From an uncultured Woeseia sp. (GTDB lineage Bacteria > Pseudomonadota > Gammaproteobacteria > Steroidobacterales > Woeseiaceae), in contig CAJWFK010000011.1 in NCBI GenBank assembly GCA_913031125.1, positions 1 through 64,000 of the forward strand: a stretch of 64,000 nucleotides of DNA, written 5' to 3'. Positions 8,077 to 16,778 of this stretch are shown here, piece by piece (within the stretch, counting starts at the first letter, position 1; each line of letters starts with the position of its first letter). The notes beneath the pieces were generated by a model that saw nothing but the letters and a program-made list of their open reading frames with translations, was not told where the DNA came from and did no database searches. Position numbers and translations under genes: made by a program.

Positions 8077-9015
8077 ATGTATGCCTTAACAATCAACAAT
8101 CTGAAAAAAGTCTACCCTAACGGCGTCGAAGCACTGAAGGGTATTAATATAGATGTGGAATCTGGTGATTTCTATGCGCTTCTCGGCCCTAATGGAGCTG
8201 GAAAGACCACTGCCATTGGAATCATTACATCTTTGGTAAACAAAACCTCGGGCACTACGGAAGTCTTCGGTCATAACATCGATAGCGAACCTGAAGCTGC
8301 GAAAGCTTGTATTGGGGTTGTGCCGCAAGAGCTTAATATGAACTTGTTTGATACGGTCTTAAATATCGTTGTCAATCAGGCTGGGTACTATGGAATAGAT
8401 CGTGGTACAGCTCTTAAAAGAGCTCAGAAATATCTCACAGAACTGAGGTTGTGGGATCGACGGATGGATGCTGCCAGAGCGCTTTCCGGTGGGATGAAAC
8501 GACGTTTAATGATTGCACGCGCTTTGGTCCATGAACCTAACCTACTCATCCTAGATGAGCCGACCGCAGGGGTTGATATAGAGATAAGACGATCGATGTG
8601 GGAATTTTTGCGGCGCATTAATGAGGCTGGAACGACAATTATTCTAACGACCCATTATTTAGAAGAGGCAGAAAATCTCTGTCGGCATGTCGCAATTATC
8701 GATGAAGGCAAGATTATTGAAAATACGCGGATGAGCGAAATTCTAAGAAAATTGCAGCGTGAAGTATTTGTTTTGAATCTTGAGAGCCCCCTAGAAAAGG
8801 CACCGCATTTATCAGGTTTCGATGCGATATTGGTTGAGGAAAGAGAACTCGAGGTGGCGCTCGATAAAAACGATAGTTTGAACACGCTATTTAATGTTTT
8901 AGACCACCATGGGATCACAGTCACGAGTTTGCGTAACAAAGCTAATCGGTTGGAAGAATTATTTATCCGATTAGTTGAATCTAGACAACAGCCACTAGTT
9001 AGCTCGGGAGATTGA
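8077..9015 (+). CDS. ABC-2 type transporter, ATP-binding subunit (YadG-like)
   Basis: The 312-residue ATPase has Walker A GPNGAGKTT (37-45), Q-loop VVPQE (81-85), signature LSGGM (136-140) followed by KRR, Walker B LLILDEP (156-162) and switch His193 (TTHYLEEAE). The roughly 90-residue C-terminal extension after the core is typical of exporter ATPases of the DrrA/CcmA group. It pairs with the permease starting 5 bases downstream. E. coli YadGH has the same make-up. Its cargo is unknown, and nothing nearby names the substrate. Confidence 0.93.
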   Translation: MYALTINNLKKVYPNGVEALKGINIDVESGDFYALLGPNGAGKTTAIGIITSLVNKTSGTTEVFGHNIDSEPEAAKACIGVVPQELNMNLFDTVLNIVVNQAGYYGIDRGTALKRAQKYLTELRLWDRRMDAARALSGGMKRRLMIARALVHEPNLLILDEPTAGVDIEIRRSMWEFLRRINEAGTTIILTTHYLEEAENLCRHVAIIDEGKIIENTRMSEILRKLQREVFVLNLESPLEKAPHLSGFDAILVEERELEVALDKNDSLNTLFNVLDHHGITVTSLRNKANRLEELFIRLVESRQQPLVSSGD

Positions 9016-9019
9016 TGAC

Positions 9020-9793
9020 TTGGATCTTCGATTAAATTGGGTTGGATTTAAGACGTTATTGAGAAAAGAGGTCCTCCGCGTCGTCCGTATTTGGGTTCAG
9101 ACGATAGTACCCCCGGCCATTACGATGACCCTTTATTTCATTATTTTTGGCAACCTTATAGGCCGCCGTATTGGAACTATGGATGGTTTCGATTATATGC
9201 AGTTCATTGCGCCTGGTCTGATAATGATGTCCGTTATAACAAATTCGTACGGTAACGTAGTGTCATCATTTTTTGGTGCTAAGTTTGGCAAGCATGTTGA
9301 GGAAATGTTTGTTTCGCCGATGTCTAATGCGACGATCATTCTAGGACATGTGTGTGGTGGAGTGGCGCGTGGACTGATGGTTGGAACGCTTGTCACAGTC
9401 GTTGCGCTAGGCTTTACAAATCTTTCCATTAGCCACCCGCTCATAACATTTTCTATAGTAATTCTTGCTTCACTGGTATTTGCTTTGCTCGGCTTTGTAA
9501 ATGCGGTCTTTGCTAGAAAATTTGACGATATAGCTATCATTCCGACATTTGTTCTGGCACCGCTGACTTATTTAGGGGGTGTTTTTTATTCAATATCCCT
9601 GTTACCAGAATTTTGGCAGAGAGTATCGCTAGGGAATCCGATTCTTTATATGGTGAATGCTTTTCGTTACGGTATTCTCGGCGTTTCGGATATCGATATT
9701 ATCTGGGCTTACATGATCATCATTGCTTTTATTCTGGGACTGTTTTCGCTTAACTTAGCCCTTCTTAATCGTGGAATTGGCACTAGGGAATAA
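9020..9793 (+). CDS. ABC-2 type transporter permease (YadH-like)
   Basis: This 257-residue polytopic membrane protein has about six hydrophobic segments. They include TIVPPAITMTLYFIIFGNLIG near the N-terminus and a C-terminal segment around IIWAYMIIIAFILGLF. It belongs to the ABC-2 permease family and has the conserved ending of YadH-like exporters. The start is TTG at 9020, supported by GGGAG at 9006-9010 with 9-base spacing. The ATG at 9015 is out of frame. It forms an exporter with the ATPase immediately upstream. Confidence 0.92.
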   Translation: MDLRLNWVGFKTLLRKEVLRVVRIWVQTIVPPAITMTLYFIIFGNLIGRRIGTMDGFDYMQFIAPGLIMMSVITNSYGNVVSSFFGAKFGKHVEEMFVSPMSNATIILGHVCGGVARGLMVGTLVTVVALGFTNLSISHPLITFSIVILASLVFALLGFVNAVFARKFDDIAIIPTFVLAPLTYLGGVFYSISLLPEFWQRVSLGNPILYMVNAFRYGILGVSDIDIIWAYMIIIAFILGLFSLNLALLNRGIGTRE

Positions 9794-9795
9794 GC

Positions 9796-10461
9796 ATGTG
9801 TGGCCGATTTGCATTTTACTCTCCCCTAGATGCAACTGCCGAACTTTTCGGAGTGGAAAATAATCTGGATGTTAGGGCGCGTTACAATATAGCGCCGACG
9901 CAGGATGTTGTAGCTGTCAAGGTTAATATGGTAGATGAGACCGAGCTTGTTACTTTTCGCTGGGGATTGGTACCGTCTTGGGCAAAAGGTAGCGGAGGTG
10001 GTAGTCGGCTGATCAATGCTCGTAGTGAGACAGTTGCTGAGAAACCCTCGTTTAGGGATGCATACCAGCAGAGACGCTGTGTCATTTTTGCTGATGGCTA
10101 CTACGAATGGAAAACGGAAGGAGGCTTCAAGACTCCTTTTTTTATATCCGCGGCTGATGGTAGGCCTTTTGGATTTGCAGGACTATGGGAGAGTTGGAGA
10201 TCACCAGATTCTGATAGGAATCTGCAAACTGCGACTATCATCACTGCTCCTGCCAATACTTTTTTGTCAAGGTTACACCACCGCATGCCAGTATCTGTGG
10301 AGCCAGAAAATGCTCAACGTTGGCTTCTGGGTGGTGTGAGTGTGCTTGGAGAAATAATCGCTAACCCTCTCCAATTTTGTGCGTGGCCAGTAGATCATCG
10401 GATTGGTAATCCAAGAAATGATAGGCCTGATCTTATTGAGCCGAAAGGGGCACTGATCTAG
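9796..10461 (+). CDS. yedK: SOS response-associated peptidase / abasic-site shield protein YedK (HMCES, SRAP domain)
   Basis: The 221-residue protein begins MCGRF. After Met removal Cys2 becomes the N-terminal nucleophile that forms a thiazolidine cross-link to abasic sites in single-stranded DNA. The other SRAP residues are visible: Asn74 and Arg76 (NARSET), Glu104 (YYEWK) and the HHRMP segment with His161/His162. These match the catalytic set described for E. coli YedK. The function is protection of abasic sites during replication. It follows the permease gene by 2 bases and could be translated from the same message. It shares a 4-base CTAG stop overlap with the convergent DAK2/DegV gene. 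Confidence 0.95.
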   Translation: MCGRFAFYSPLDATAELFGVENNLDVRARYNIAPTQDVVAVKVNMVDETELVTFRWGLVPSWAKGSGGGSRLINARSETVAEKPSFRDAYQQRRCVIFADGYYEWKTEGGFKTPFFISAADGRPFGFAGLWESWRSPDSDRNLQTATIITAPANTFLSRLHHRMPVSVEPENAQRWLLGGVSVLGEIIANPLQFCAWPVDHRIGNPRNDRPDLIEPKGALI

Positions 10462-12284
10462 ACAAATTGTCGGGGATTTCGATATTCTTGCACTGACACG
10501 ACTAGGGAGCCAAGTCCTGCGTGCACGCCTAGGGCAGTACCTAGTTCGGTTATAGTAATCCGCTTAATATTTGGCATCTGGCTTACTAATGCCGCTTCTA
10601 GTTTTTTCGCCTCGTCAATGCACATAGCGTGTCCTAATGCCAAGTGTAAATTTGTCTTGTTGTTGTACTTTTTTGCAAGATGTTTGGCGAATTTGTATGG
10701 CAATTTATTCCGCCCTGTCAGGAAACCGTCCCCGGTAATGGTACCGGGAGTTTTGATGCTTATGATAGGAGTGATTTTCAGCCAATTCACGATTTTCCCC
10801 CATAAAGGTGCAATTCTCCCGCCGCGCACTGCTGCGCTCATATCTTGGATTAGTGCAAAGGTCGTCGTTGAAGCCACCATCTCGTCGAGCGCAGCAAGCG
10901 TGGTTGTTACGTCGAGGCCAGCTTTGGAACACTCGGCAGTGAAAGTGACTAGCTGCCCTTGTCCTAGTGAAGCATTTTGAGAATTGAATACATGAACTTT
11001 CCCTGATGCTTTCGTTCGTTTTGCGGCTGATTGTGCTGCTTGAAATGTTCCGCTAAGTTTTGGCGTCAAGTTTACTGAAATGACAGCGGGAAAATGACTG
11101 GCGAGATACTCGTACTGTCTTCGAAAATCGCCTGGTGATGGTTGTGAGGTTGTTGGATGGATAGGATTTTTTTCTAGTTCTTCATAGAATTCCTCTGGCG
11201 TAATATTTACTTTATCGAGGTAGCCTTTGTTACCGAATTGAATTCGGCAGGGTACGGTATGGATGTCAAATCTTTCCATATCTTCTTTAGTTATGTCGGC
11301 TGCTGAATCTGTAATAACTGCAAATTTACCTATCCTATTATGGGCAGTTTTTTGTTGCTGATGCATGTCATCGGCTTTAATTCCAGTTACCTTTCCATGG
11401 ATACCGGCAGCTGTGAAGACAACGTCTGGCTCATTTACATGGATATGCACTTTGGTCTTTCGATTGTTTCCCGCTAGGACGAGAGAATTCCCCAGAGTCA
11501 TCAAGTCTTCACGCAGTTTGCGACGGCTTATATCTTTGCCATTAACAATGCACTCAACACAGAAACGGAATTCCGCATTTTCGGAGTTTTCTTGGATGCG
11601 TATACGATTGATATTATTAGATGTATTTAAATGTTCCGGCTGCTTTGTTGGTTGCCTATCAACTAGGTAATTACTCACACCTTCTATCAGCAACACAAAC
11701 CCCTTTGCACCTGCATCTACTACTCCTGCTTTTTTTAAAACTTCGAGTTTGTTTGTAGTATCAATAAGTGTGGATTGGGCGACTTCTGTGGCTTTAGCAA
11801 TACAAATCGGAATAGAAATATTCATAGATGAAGACGCTTGGTCATTTAGGCTGCATGAAAATGCATCTATAACTGACAGAATAGTTCCTTCACACGGTCT
11901 ATCCACTGCATCGTATGCGTACTTGCTACCCTTGTTTATCGCTTGCGCAAAGCTTTGTGTTGTGAATTCGCATTCGTTGGCTGCTGAATCGCTCATACCT
12001 TGAAAGAATTCTGCAATGATTGCCCCTGAATTTCCCCTAGCACTATCCAGTAGTGTGTCAGCTACATCCGCAAGAAATGTCCCAATGTGTGTTTTATCAG
12101 TGAGTGATAGGGTCGCGAGCACTGGTTCAAGTGACATGCTGAGGTTCGTACCGGTATCGGCATCCGCTACCGGAAAAACATTAATGCTGTTAAGAGTTTC
12201 TTGTTCGAGCATTACTCGATGTATGCCAGACTCCAACGCCTTTGCCAACTCAGTAGTGTTAAGTTGAAGCAGAGTTGAAGACAC
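10458..12284 (-). CDS. DAK2 (DhaL)-DegV fusion protein, fatty-acid kinase-like
   Basis: The 608-residue protein combines two domains. Residues about 1-200 are a DhaL/DAK2 kinase domain with FPVADADTGTN (37-47, metal/nucleotide aspartates) and SARGNSGAI (81-89). Residues about 320-605 are a DegV domain with AVITDSAADIT, TSQPSPGDF and LTPKLSGTFQAA, which form the fatty-acid pocket. In Firmicutes FakA carries the DhaL domain and FakB is DegV, and together they phosphorylate exogenous fatty acids. Having both on one chain suggests a self-contained lipid kinase, though this reaction is inferred from domain content. It is the last gene of the ispA-dinB-gspA-gspB run, 20 bases after gspB. Confidence 0.85.
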   Translation of the reverse strand: MSSTLLQLNTTELAKALESGIHRVMLEQETLNSINVFPVADADTGTNLSMSLEPVLATLSLTDKTHIGTFLADVADTLLDSARGNSGAIIAEFFQGMSDSAANECEFTTQSFAQAINKGSKYAYDAVDRPCEGTILSVIDAFSCSLNDQASSSMNISIPICIAKATEVAQSTLIDTTNKLEVLKKAGVVDAGAKGFVLLIEGVSNYLVDRQPTKQPEHLNTSNNINRIRIQENSENAEFRFCVECIVNGKDISRRKLREDLMTLGNSLVLAGNNRKTKVHIHVNEPDVVFTAAGIHGKVTGIKADDMHQQQKTAHNRIGKFAVITDSAADITKEDMERFDIHTVPCRIQFGNKGYLDKVNITPEEFYEELEKNPIHPTTSQPSPGDFRRQYEYLASHFPAVISVNLTPKLSGTFQAAQSAAKRTKASGKVHVFNSQNASLGQGQLVTFTAECSKAGLDVTTTLAALDEMVASTTTFALIQDMSAAVRGGRIAPLWGKIVNWLKITPIISIKTPGTITGDGFLTGRNKLPYKFAKHLAKKYNNKTNLHLALGHAMCIDEAKKLEAALVSQMPNIKRITITELGTALGVHAGLGSLVVSVQEYRNPRQFV

Positions 12285-12304
12285 GATTAACGATTAGACC
12301 CTAT

Positions 12305-12925
12305 TTACTCTCGAGGTAGAAGGAATCGTGTTCCCATATGCTCTAATACTACTCCATCTGGAGTAATTTCCCGTAAAATGGGACCCTCCGCAAGTGTCAT
12401 ACCTTCTGTGTATTTCGACATATTCAGAAAAATAAAACGTTCGTCTTCTTCACTACTATAGACATGGATATCTAAGTGCAGATCACCCAATCGAAGAATA
12501 CCTTTAGCCCTTAATTCATTGAACGTTGGTAATCCGTCGGCAACTTGCCCTCTGTTTGGCTGACTCTGATTTACGGGCATCGGAGGGATTGCCTTTGGGG
12601 CGTTCACCTCATTGTTAAGCACTGTGGCATTTGTTTCCTCTGAACTGAGCTCTGGTTCTGCGATCTTGGGAGATGATGTGCTTACATCCTTTTTGTCCAT
12701 AAAAATCTGTTGAGAGCTATTCGGGGTATCTTCAACGGCCTCTTTGCGCATTAGTATTACGACCAACAAAAGCCCTATGATTACTATAAGTAGTAACCCA
12801 ATAATCCATCCTCCCTTCGAACTTTTGTCTCTCGCTAGCTTCTCTGGAATGCTCGCTATGCTTGGTGCGTCTTGACGCTGTCGCTCGGTTTCCGATTTTT
12901 TTAATGCGTCCAGAATTAAAGACAT
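12305..12925 (-). CDS. gspB: Type II secretion assembly protein GspB
   Basis: This 206-residue bitopic protein begins with the conserved MSLILDALKKSETERQ, then has one membrane segment (about 39-60, rich in I/L/V) and a variable periplasmic linker. The C-terminal GspB domain (about 135-206) contains LGDLHLDIHVYS and ends with FLLP. GspB works with the ATPase GspA to insert the outer-membrane secretin of the type II system into or through peptidoglycan. It lies 17 bases after the gspA gene, as in Aeromonas exeAB. No other type II secretion genes are in the window. Confidence 0.9.
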   Translation of the reverse strand: MSLILDALKKSETERQRQDAPSIASIPEKLARDKSSKGGWIIGLLLIVIIGLLLVVILMRKEAVEDTPNSSQQIFMDKKDVSTSSPKIAEPELSSEETNATVLNNEVNAPKAIPPMPVNQSQPNRGQVADGLPTFNELRAKGILRLGDLHLDIHVYSSEEDERFIFLNMSKYTEGMTLAEGPILREITPDGVVLEHMGTRFLLPRE

Positions 12926-12942
12926 AATATTTAGCGATGTTA

Positions 12943-14574
12943 CTATTTTGTAGGTGAAAGGCGCGGTGTGCTATCGCCCGCGAGCAAGGAATTGATAATA
13001 ATTTGCGTATTTCTGCCAGCAAGACCGTCTGCTTCTAGACGATATTTACGCTGGAATGCAATTAACTGACGTCCAAGTTCGGCATCAAAAACATCGGTGT
13101 CTTCTGCGGTCGGCTGATACTCTTTGTCGATAATAGAGAGACTTTCTCGAAGCCATCGAACATTTTCGTTACGCATACCTGGTCCAATTGACTCGTCCCT
13201 TCCGTTAGCAGGTCGCCAGATAAGCATAAATTGGCCATACCAGTAATCTGATAAATCAGTGAGTAACACATCGACTGATCCGACCTTTTGTGCAAGCTGT
13301 GCATATTCCTCATCTAAACTAATTAGGGTAATTCCGTGTTGCAAACCATTGTCCGCAATCAAAGTAAGGATAACGGGACGGTCTAGCTGCCTTATCGTTG
13401 CCCATGTGCCACGTTGAAAATAGCAACGTAAACCAGCTTCTTCCGCTTGCGCGCATGCTGTTCCAGCTGTGGAGTCATAATCGACATTCCAAAGTTTAAA
13501 TAGTGTTTCAAAGCTTATCTGGTCATCGTAATCTACAAATATCTGGGAAAAATTGGTTTTTTTAGGAGCACTGACCGCTTCCTGCATATGATCAATATTT
13601 GTACTAGCTTCAATGCGCTCTTTGGCTATCTCGGATGTTTTGCTCACTGTCTCCACTAAAATTGGAGCTTGTTTATTGCTGTTCATCCAAAAAAGGGCCG
13701 CTGTAAGAACTATTCCAGATAAAGTTACTATGGGAATTAACCACTTAACGAATGATGGTCTTACGGCTTGGCCAGATATTTCCGAGGCAGCTTTTCGCAC
13801 TAAGCGCTTGTTAATTGTTCGAGATTCCTGACTATAAGCACCGAGTAAAGATCGGTCACAAATCACATTGATCAGACGCGGTACACCTCCGGATAGTCGG
13901 AATACTTCGCGTTTAGCAGCTGGTTCAAATATTTCCTGGAGGGCCCCGGCCACTCTGAGTCTATGGTCTATGTACTTAAGCGCTTCTTCATTAGACAGTG
14001 GCTCGAGGTGGTAACGACCGGTTACGCGCTGCGCTAACTGCCTCATGTTCTCCTTTGCGAGTTTGTCTCTCAGCTCTGGTTGTGCGATTAAAATTATTTG
14101 TAGGAGTTTGCGTTTAGCTGTTTCGAGATTGGTAAGCAGTCGCAACTGTTCTAATACTCCCTCTGATAACTTTTGTGCCTCGTCAACCAAAAGTATTGTT
14201 CGTCTGCCTTGAGAATGTGCATTTAGCAGGTGTTTATTGAGGGCATCAACTAAAGCTTTTGCGCTGTATTGTTGTTTTGGTAAATTCGCGCCAAGTTCTT
14301 CACAAATTGTGATTAGGAACTCAAGTGCGGTCAGTTGCGGATTTAAAATAAGGGCGATATCAACCTCGGAAGGCAGTTGTCCGAGAAGAGTTCGCACGAG
14401 CATTGTTTTTCCTGTGCCAACCTCACCAGTTAGCTGTATGAAACCCCCGCTATCCGTCACTCCATATACGAGATGGGCTAAACCCTCTCCATGTCGTTCG
14501 CTCATGAACAGGTAACGCGGATCCGGCGTTATAGTGAACGGCTTTTCGTTGAGGCCAAAGAAACTCGTGTACAT
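12943..14574 (-). CDS. gspA: ExeA/GspA-like AAA ATPase with peptidoglycan-binding domain
   Basis: The 543-residue protein starts MYTSFFGLNEKPFTITPDP, the standard ExeA N-terminus. The AAA domain has Walker A GEVGTGKT (50-57) and Walker B ILLVDEAQ (127-134). A single membrane segment is near 275-295 (IVTLSGIVLTAALFW). The periplasmic part has a C39-like region (about 345-460) and a C-terminal peptidoglycan-binding domain (about 470-535, with NVRWLRESL and FQRKYRLEADGL). It matches Aeromonas ExeA (547 residues) in size and order. It uses ATP hydrolysis inside to direct secretin assembly across the cell wall. dinB ends 30 bases upstream. Confidence 0.92.
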   Translation of the reverse strand: MYTSFFGLNEKPFTITPDPRYLFMSERHGEGLAHLVYGVTDSGGFIQLTGEVGTGKTMLVRTLLGQLPSEVDIALILNPQLTALEFLITICEELGANLPKQQYSAKALVDALNKHLLNAHSQGRRTILLVDEAQKLSEGVLEQLRLLTNLETAKRKLLQIILIAQPELRDKLAKENMRQLAQRVTGRYHLEPLSNEEALKYIDHRLRVAGALQEIFEPAAKREVFRLSGGVPRLINVICDRSLLGAYSQESRTINKRLVRKAASEISGQAVRPSFVKWLIPIVTLSGIVLTAALFWMNSNKQAPILVETVSKTSEIAKERIEASTNIDHMQEAVSAPKKTNFSQIFVDYDDQISFETLFKLWNVDYDSTAGTACAQAEEAGLRCYFQRGTWATIRQLDRPVILTLIADNGLQHGITLISLDEEYAQLAQKVGSVDVLLTDLSDYWYGQFMLIWRPANGRDESIGPGMRNENVRWLRESLSIIDKEYQPTAEDTDVFDAELGRQLIAFQRKYRLEADGLAGRNTQIIINSLLAGDSTPRLSPTK

Positions 14575-14604
14575 GATTGGTTAAAAATTTGTCCTATAGG
14601 GATT

Positions 14605-15780
14605 TTACATTATTTCTTCTGAATCAATGCTGCGGGCTCTGCTTAAGGAGGTATGTCCAAAACGAGCGCGAATTTTATCAACAGTTTGTTCAAGGTTAGC
14701 TTTATTCGCCAATATGTCTGTTGAGAATAGATCGGTCTGTATGTCTGGAGCAAGTTGGCTGCAGCCCACACCCAAAAGACGCAGTTCAGTATCGGGATAT
14801 GTCGTAAGCCATTTATCAAGGAGATTCAGTGCTGCTGTGTATACGGATTTAGTCAGGTTATTTGGAGGAAGAAGCGAGCATTGCCTAGTAGACGTCGAGA
14901 AATCTGCTTTTCTAACCTTAATATGAACAGTTCCCGCCACCAGTTGTTCCGCACGCAGCCGGCTTGAGGTTTGTTCTGCGAGCTTCAACAATTCTCTATA
15001 CATTATTGGTCGATCGAACACGTCAGAGTTGAAAGTTACTTCTGCGCTGATTGACTTTCTTTCTCGATTAGGTCGCACTGACCGCTTATCAATACCCGCG
15101 GCTTTTTCTTGCGCTTGTTTTGTGAACCGGCCGAATATTGGCTCGAGATGACCTTTTGATGTCTGCCTCAGATCACCGACCGTAAATACTTTAATACGCT
15201 GCAATCGCGCCAATGTTTCAGGTCCGATTCCAGGAATAACCTGAACGGGTAGAGGGTCTAGAACTTCTTGCATGTTGTGATTACTGATAAAAAAAATACC
15301 ATCTGGCTTATCAAGATCGGAGGCTATCTTTGCAACTAATTTGTTAGGGGCAATACCGATGGATGCTGTGAGACCTGTTTGCTGGAATATGGAGTCCTTT
15401 ATTTTTGTCGCAATATTAATTTCATCGCCAAAGAGTCGTATGCTGTTACTCACGTCGAGAAAGGCTTCGTCCAGTGAAAGTTTTTCGATAATTGGTGTGA
15501 ATTCAAGAAATATTGAAAATATTTGTTTTGACACTGCTGCATAATCTGACATACGTGTGTTGATTTGGACTAAATTAGGACATTTCCGCATTGCTTCTTT
15601 CATTGGCATAGCAGATCGAATACCAAATTTGCGAGCCTCATAACTGGCAGCGGCAACTACGCCTCGTTTATTTCCTCCAACAACAACAGGTTTACCTCTT
15701 AGTGATGGATTATCTCTTTGTTCCACAGATGCATAGAAAGCGTCCATATCCACATGCAAGATATTTGTTGCATTGGTCAC
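14605..15780 (-). CDS. dinB: DNA polymerase IV (Y family)
   Basis: This 391-residue translesion polymerase has HVDMDAFYASVEQ with metal ligand Asp11 and steric-gate Phe15, and SLDEAFLDVS with Asp104/Glu105. A helix-hairpin-helix region VIPGIGPETLARL follows, then the little-finger domain. A QTDLF motif near residue 347, close to the C-terminus, fits a sliding-clamp binding site, although it is not at the extreme end as in E. coli. The start overlaps the stop of ispA by 4 bases (ATGA), so translation is probably coupled to a prenyltransferase gene, an unusual pairing. No LexA box is evident near it. Confidence 0.95.
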   Translation of the reverse strand: MTNATNILHVDMDAFYASVEQRDNPSLRGKPVVVGGNKRGVVAAASYEARKFGIRSAMPMKEAMRKCPNLVQINTRMSDYAAVSKQIFSIFLEFTPIIEKLSLDEAFLDVSNSIRLFGDEINIATKIKDSIFQQTGLTASIGIAPNKLVAKIASDLDKPDGIFFISNHNMQEVLDPLPVQVIPGIGPETLARLQRIKVFTVGDLRQTSKGHLEPIFGRFTKQAQEKAAGIDKRSVRPNRERKSISAEVTFNSDVFDRPIMYRELLKLAEQTSSRLRAEQLVAGTVHIKVRKADFSTSTRQCSLLPPNNLTKSVYTAALNLLDKWLTTYPDTELRLLGVGCSQLAPDIQTDLFSTDILANKANLEQTVDKIRARFGHTSLSRARSIDSEEIM

Positions 15781-16685
15781 CGATTTCGTCCCACGATGAG
15801 CTTAGCTAGCATTCTAAGAGGGTCTGCTTCTTTACCAAAGATATTTAGCTTCTCGTGTGCCGATTCACTCAACCGCTGGCAAATATTGATACTTTCATCC
15901 ATTCCAAAAAGGGCTGGCCATGTTGCTTTGTCTTTATCCTGATCTGAACCGGCAGGCTTTCCAATAGTAGAAGTGTTCCCATCGACGTCGAGAATGTCAT
16001 CTCGAATTTGAAATGCAAGTCCAATATCTAGTGAAAAACCGTTAATAGCTGAGAGATGAGTTGAGTCAATTCTGTCAGCAATGCATCCCGCTGCCATTAT
16101 TGATGCACTAATCAAAGCCCCTGTTTTCAACAGATACATTTCGGTAATTTCTTCGACCAAAAGACTCCTACCTTCAGATTTCAGATCCATTGCTTGACCT
16201 CCTGTCATTCCGAGGGAACCACATGCCTTTGAGATCAATGAAGTGAGTGAACGTACTTCTTGATTGTTAAGATGCTGCTCGCCACTAATTAACTGAAATG
16301 CTAAAGGTTGGAGGGCATCGGCTGCCAGAATGGCTATTGCCTCCCCATATTTAATGTGAACAGTTGGTTGGCCCCGACGTAGGTCATCATTATCCATTGC
16401 GGGCAGATCGTCATGTACGAGAGAAAACGCATGAATGAACTCGATTGCCGCTGCGGGCGCATCTAGCTTGATTGGATCAATCCCAAGGCACTCTCCGGAC
16501 GCATACACTAGCAATGGCCGGATTCGTTTACCACTTGATAGGGTGGCATACCGCATAGCTTCGTGTAATTCTTCGGGAGGCTTACTGGCCGGAGGTAATA
16601 CTTGCGCCATATAGGTTTCGATACGGCGGACATAATCAGGTATACGTGCTTTGAAATCTTTAACTTCAGGGTGAATCTGGATCAT
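15777..16685 (-). CDS. ispA: Farnesyl (geranyl) diphosphate synthase
   Basis: The 302-residue trans-prenyltransferase has the first Asp-rich motif HDDLPAMDNDDLRRG (91-105, DDxxxxD) and the second QIRDDILD. GKRIRPLL (52-59) binds the homoallylic substrate. The bacterial DDxxxxD insertion and the length are typical of IspA, which joins IPP and DMAPP to FPP. In most gammaproteobacteria ispA sits between xseB and dxs. Here it is divergent from the mevalonate cluster, whose product it uses, with 93 bases between the two starts. It begins the minus-strand run continuing into dinB. Confidence 0.93.
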   Translation of the reverse strand: MIQIHPEVKDFKARIPDYVRRIETYMAQVLPPASKPPEELHEAMRYATLSSGKRIRPLLVYASGECLGIDPIKLDAPAAAIEFIHAFSLVHDDLPAMDNDDLRRGQPTVHIKYGEAIAILAADALQPLAFQLISGEQHLNNQEVRSLTSLISKACGSLGMTGGQAMDLKSEGRSLLVEEITEMYLLKTGALISASIMAAGCIADRIDSTHLSAINGFSLDIGLAFQIRDDILDVDGNTSTIGKPAGSDQDKDKATWPALFGMDESINICQRLSESAHEKLNIFGKEADPLRMLAKLIVGRNR

Positions 16686-16735
16686 GCTCCCAAGCGTACA
16701 CTAAAGCGAATCAAGCTGCGTGGTCGCAGTTAAAC

Positions 16736-16741
16736 TATAAT
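16736..16741 (+). promoter_or_regulatory. Consensus -10 box for the mevalonate operon
   Basis: A perfect TATAAT lies 37 bases before the mvaD start, in the 93-base gap shared with the divergent ispA. A start near 16748 would give a leader of about 31 bases ending in the purine-rich GTGGAAAAAAT before the ATG. No good -35 lies 17 bases upstream, so an activator may be needed. Confidence 0.4.
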
Positions 16742-16778
16742 TTCACTACGGATACATTGTGGGAAATGTGGAAAAAAT

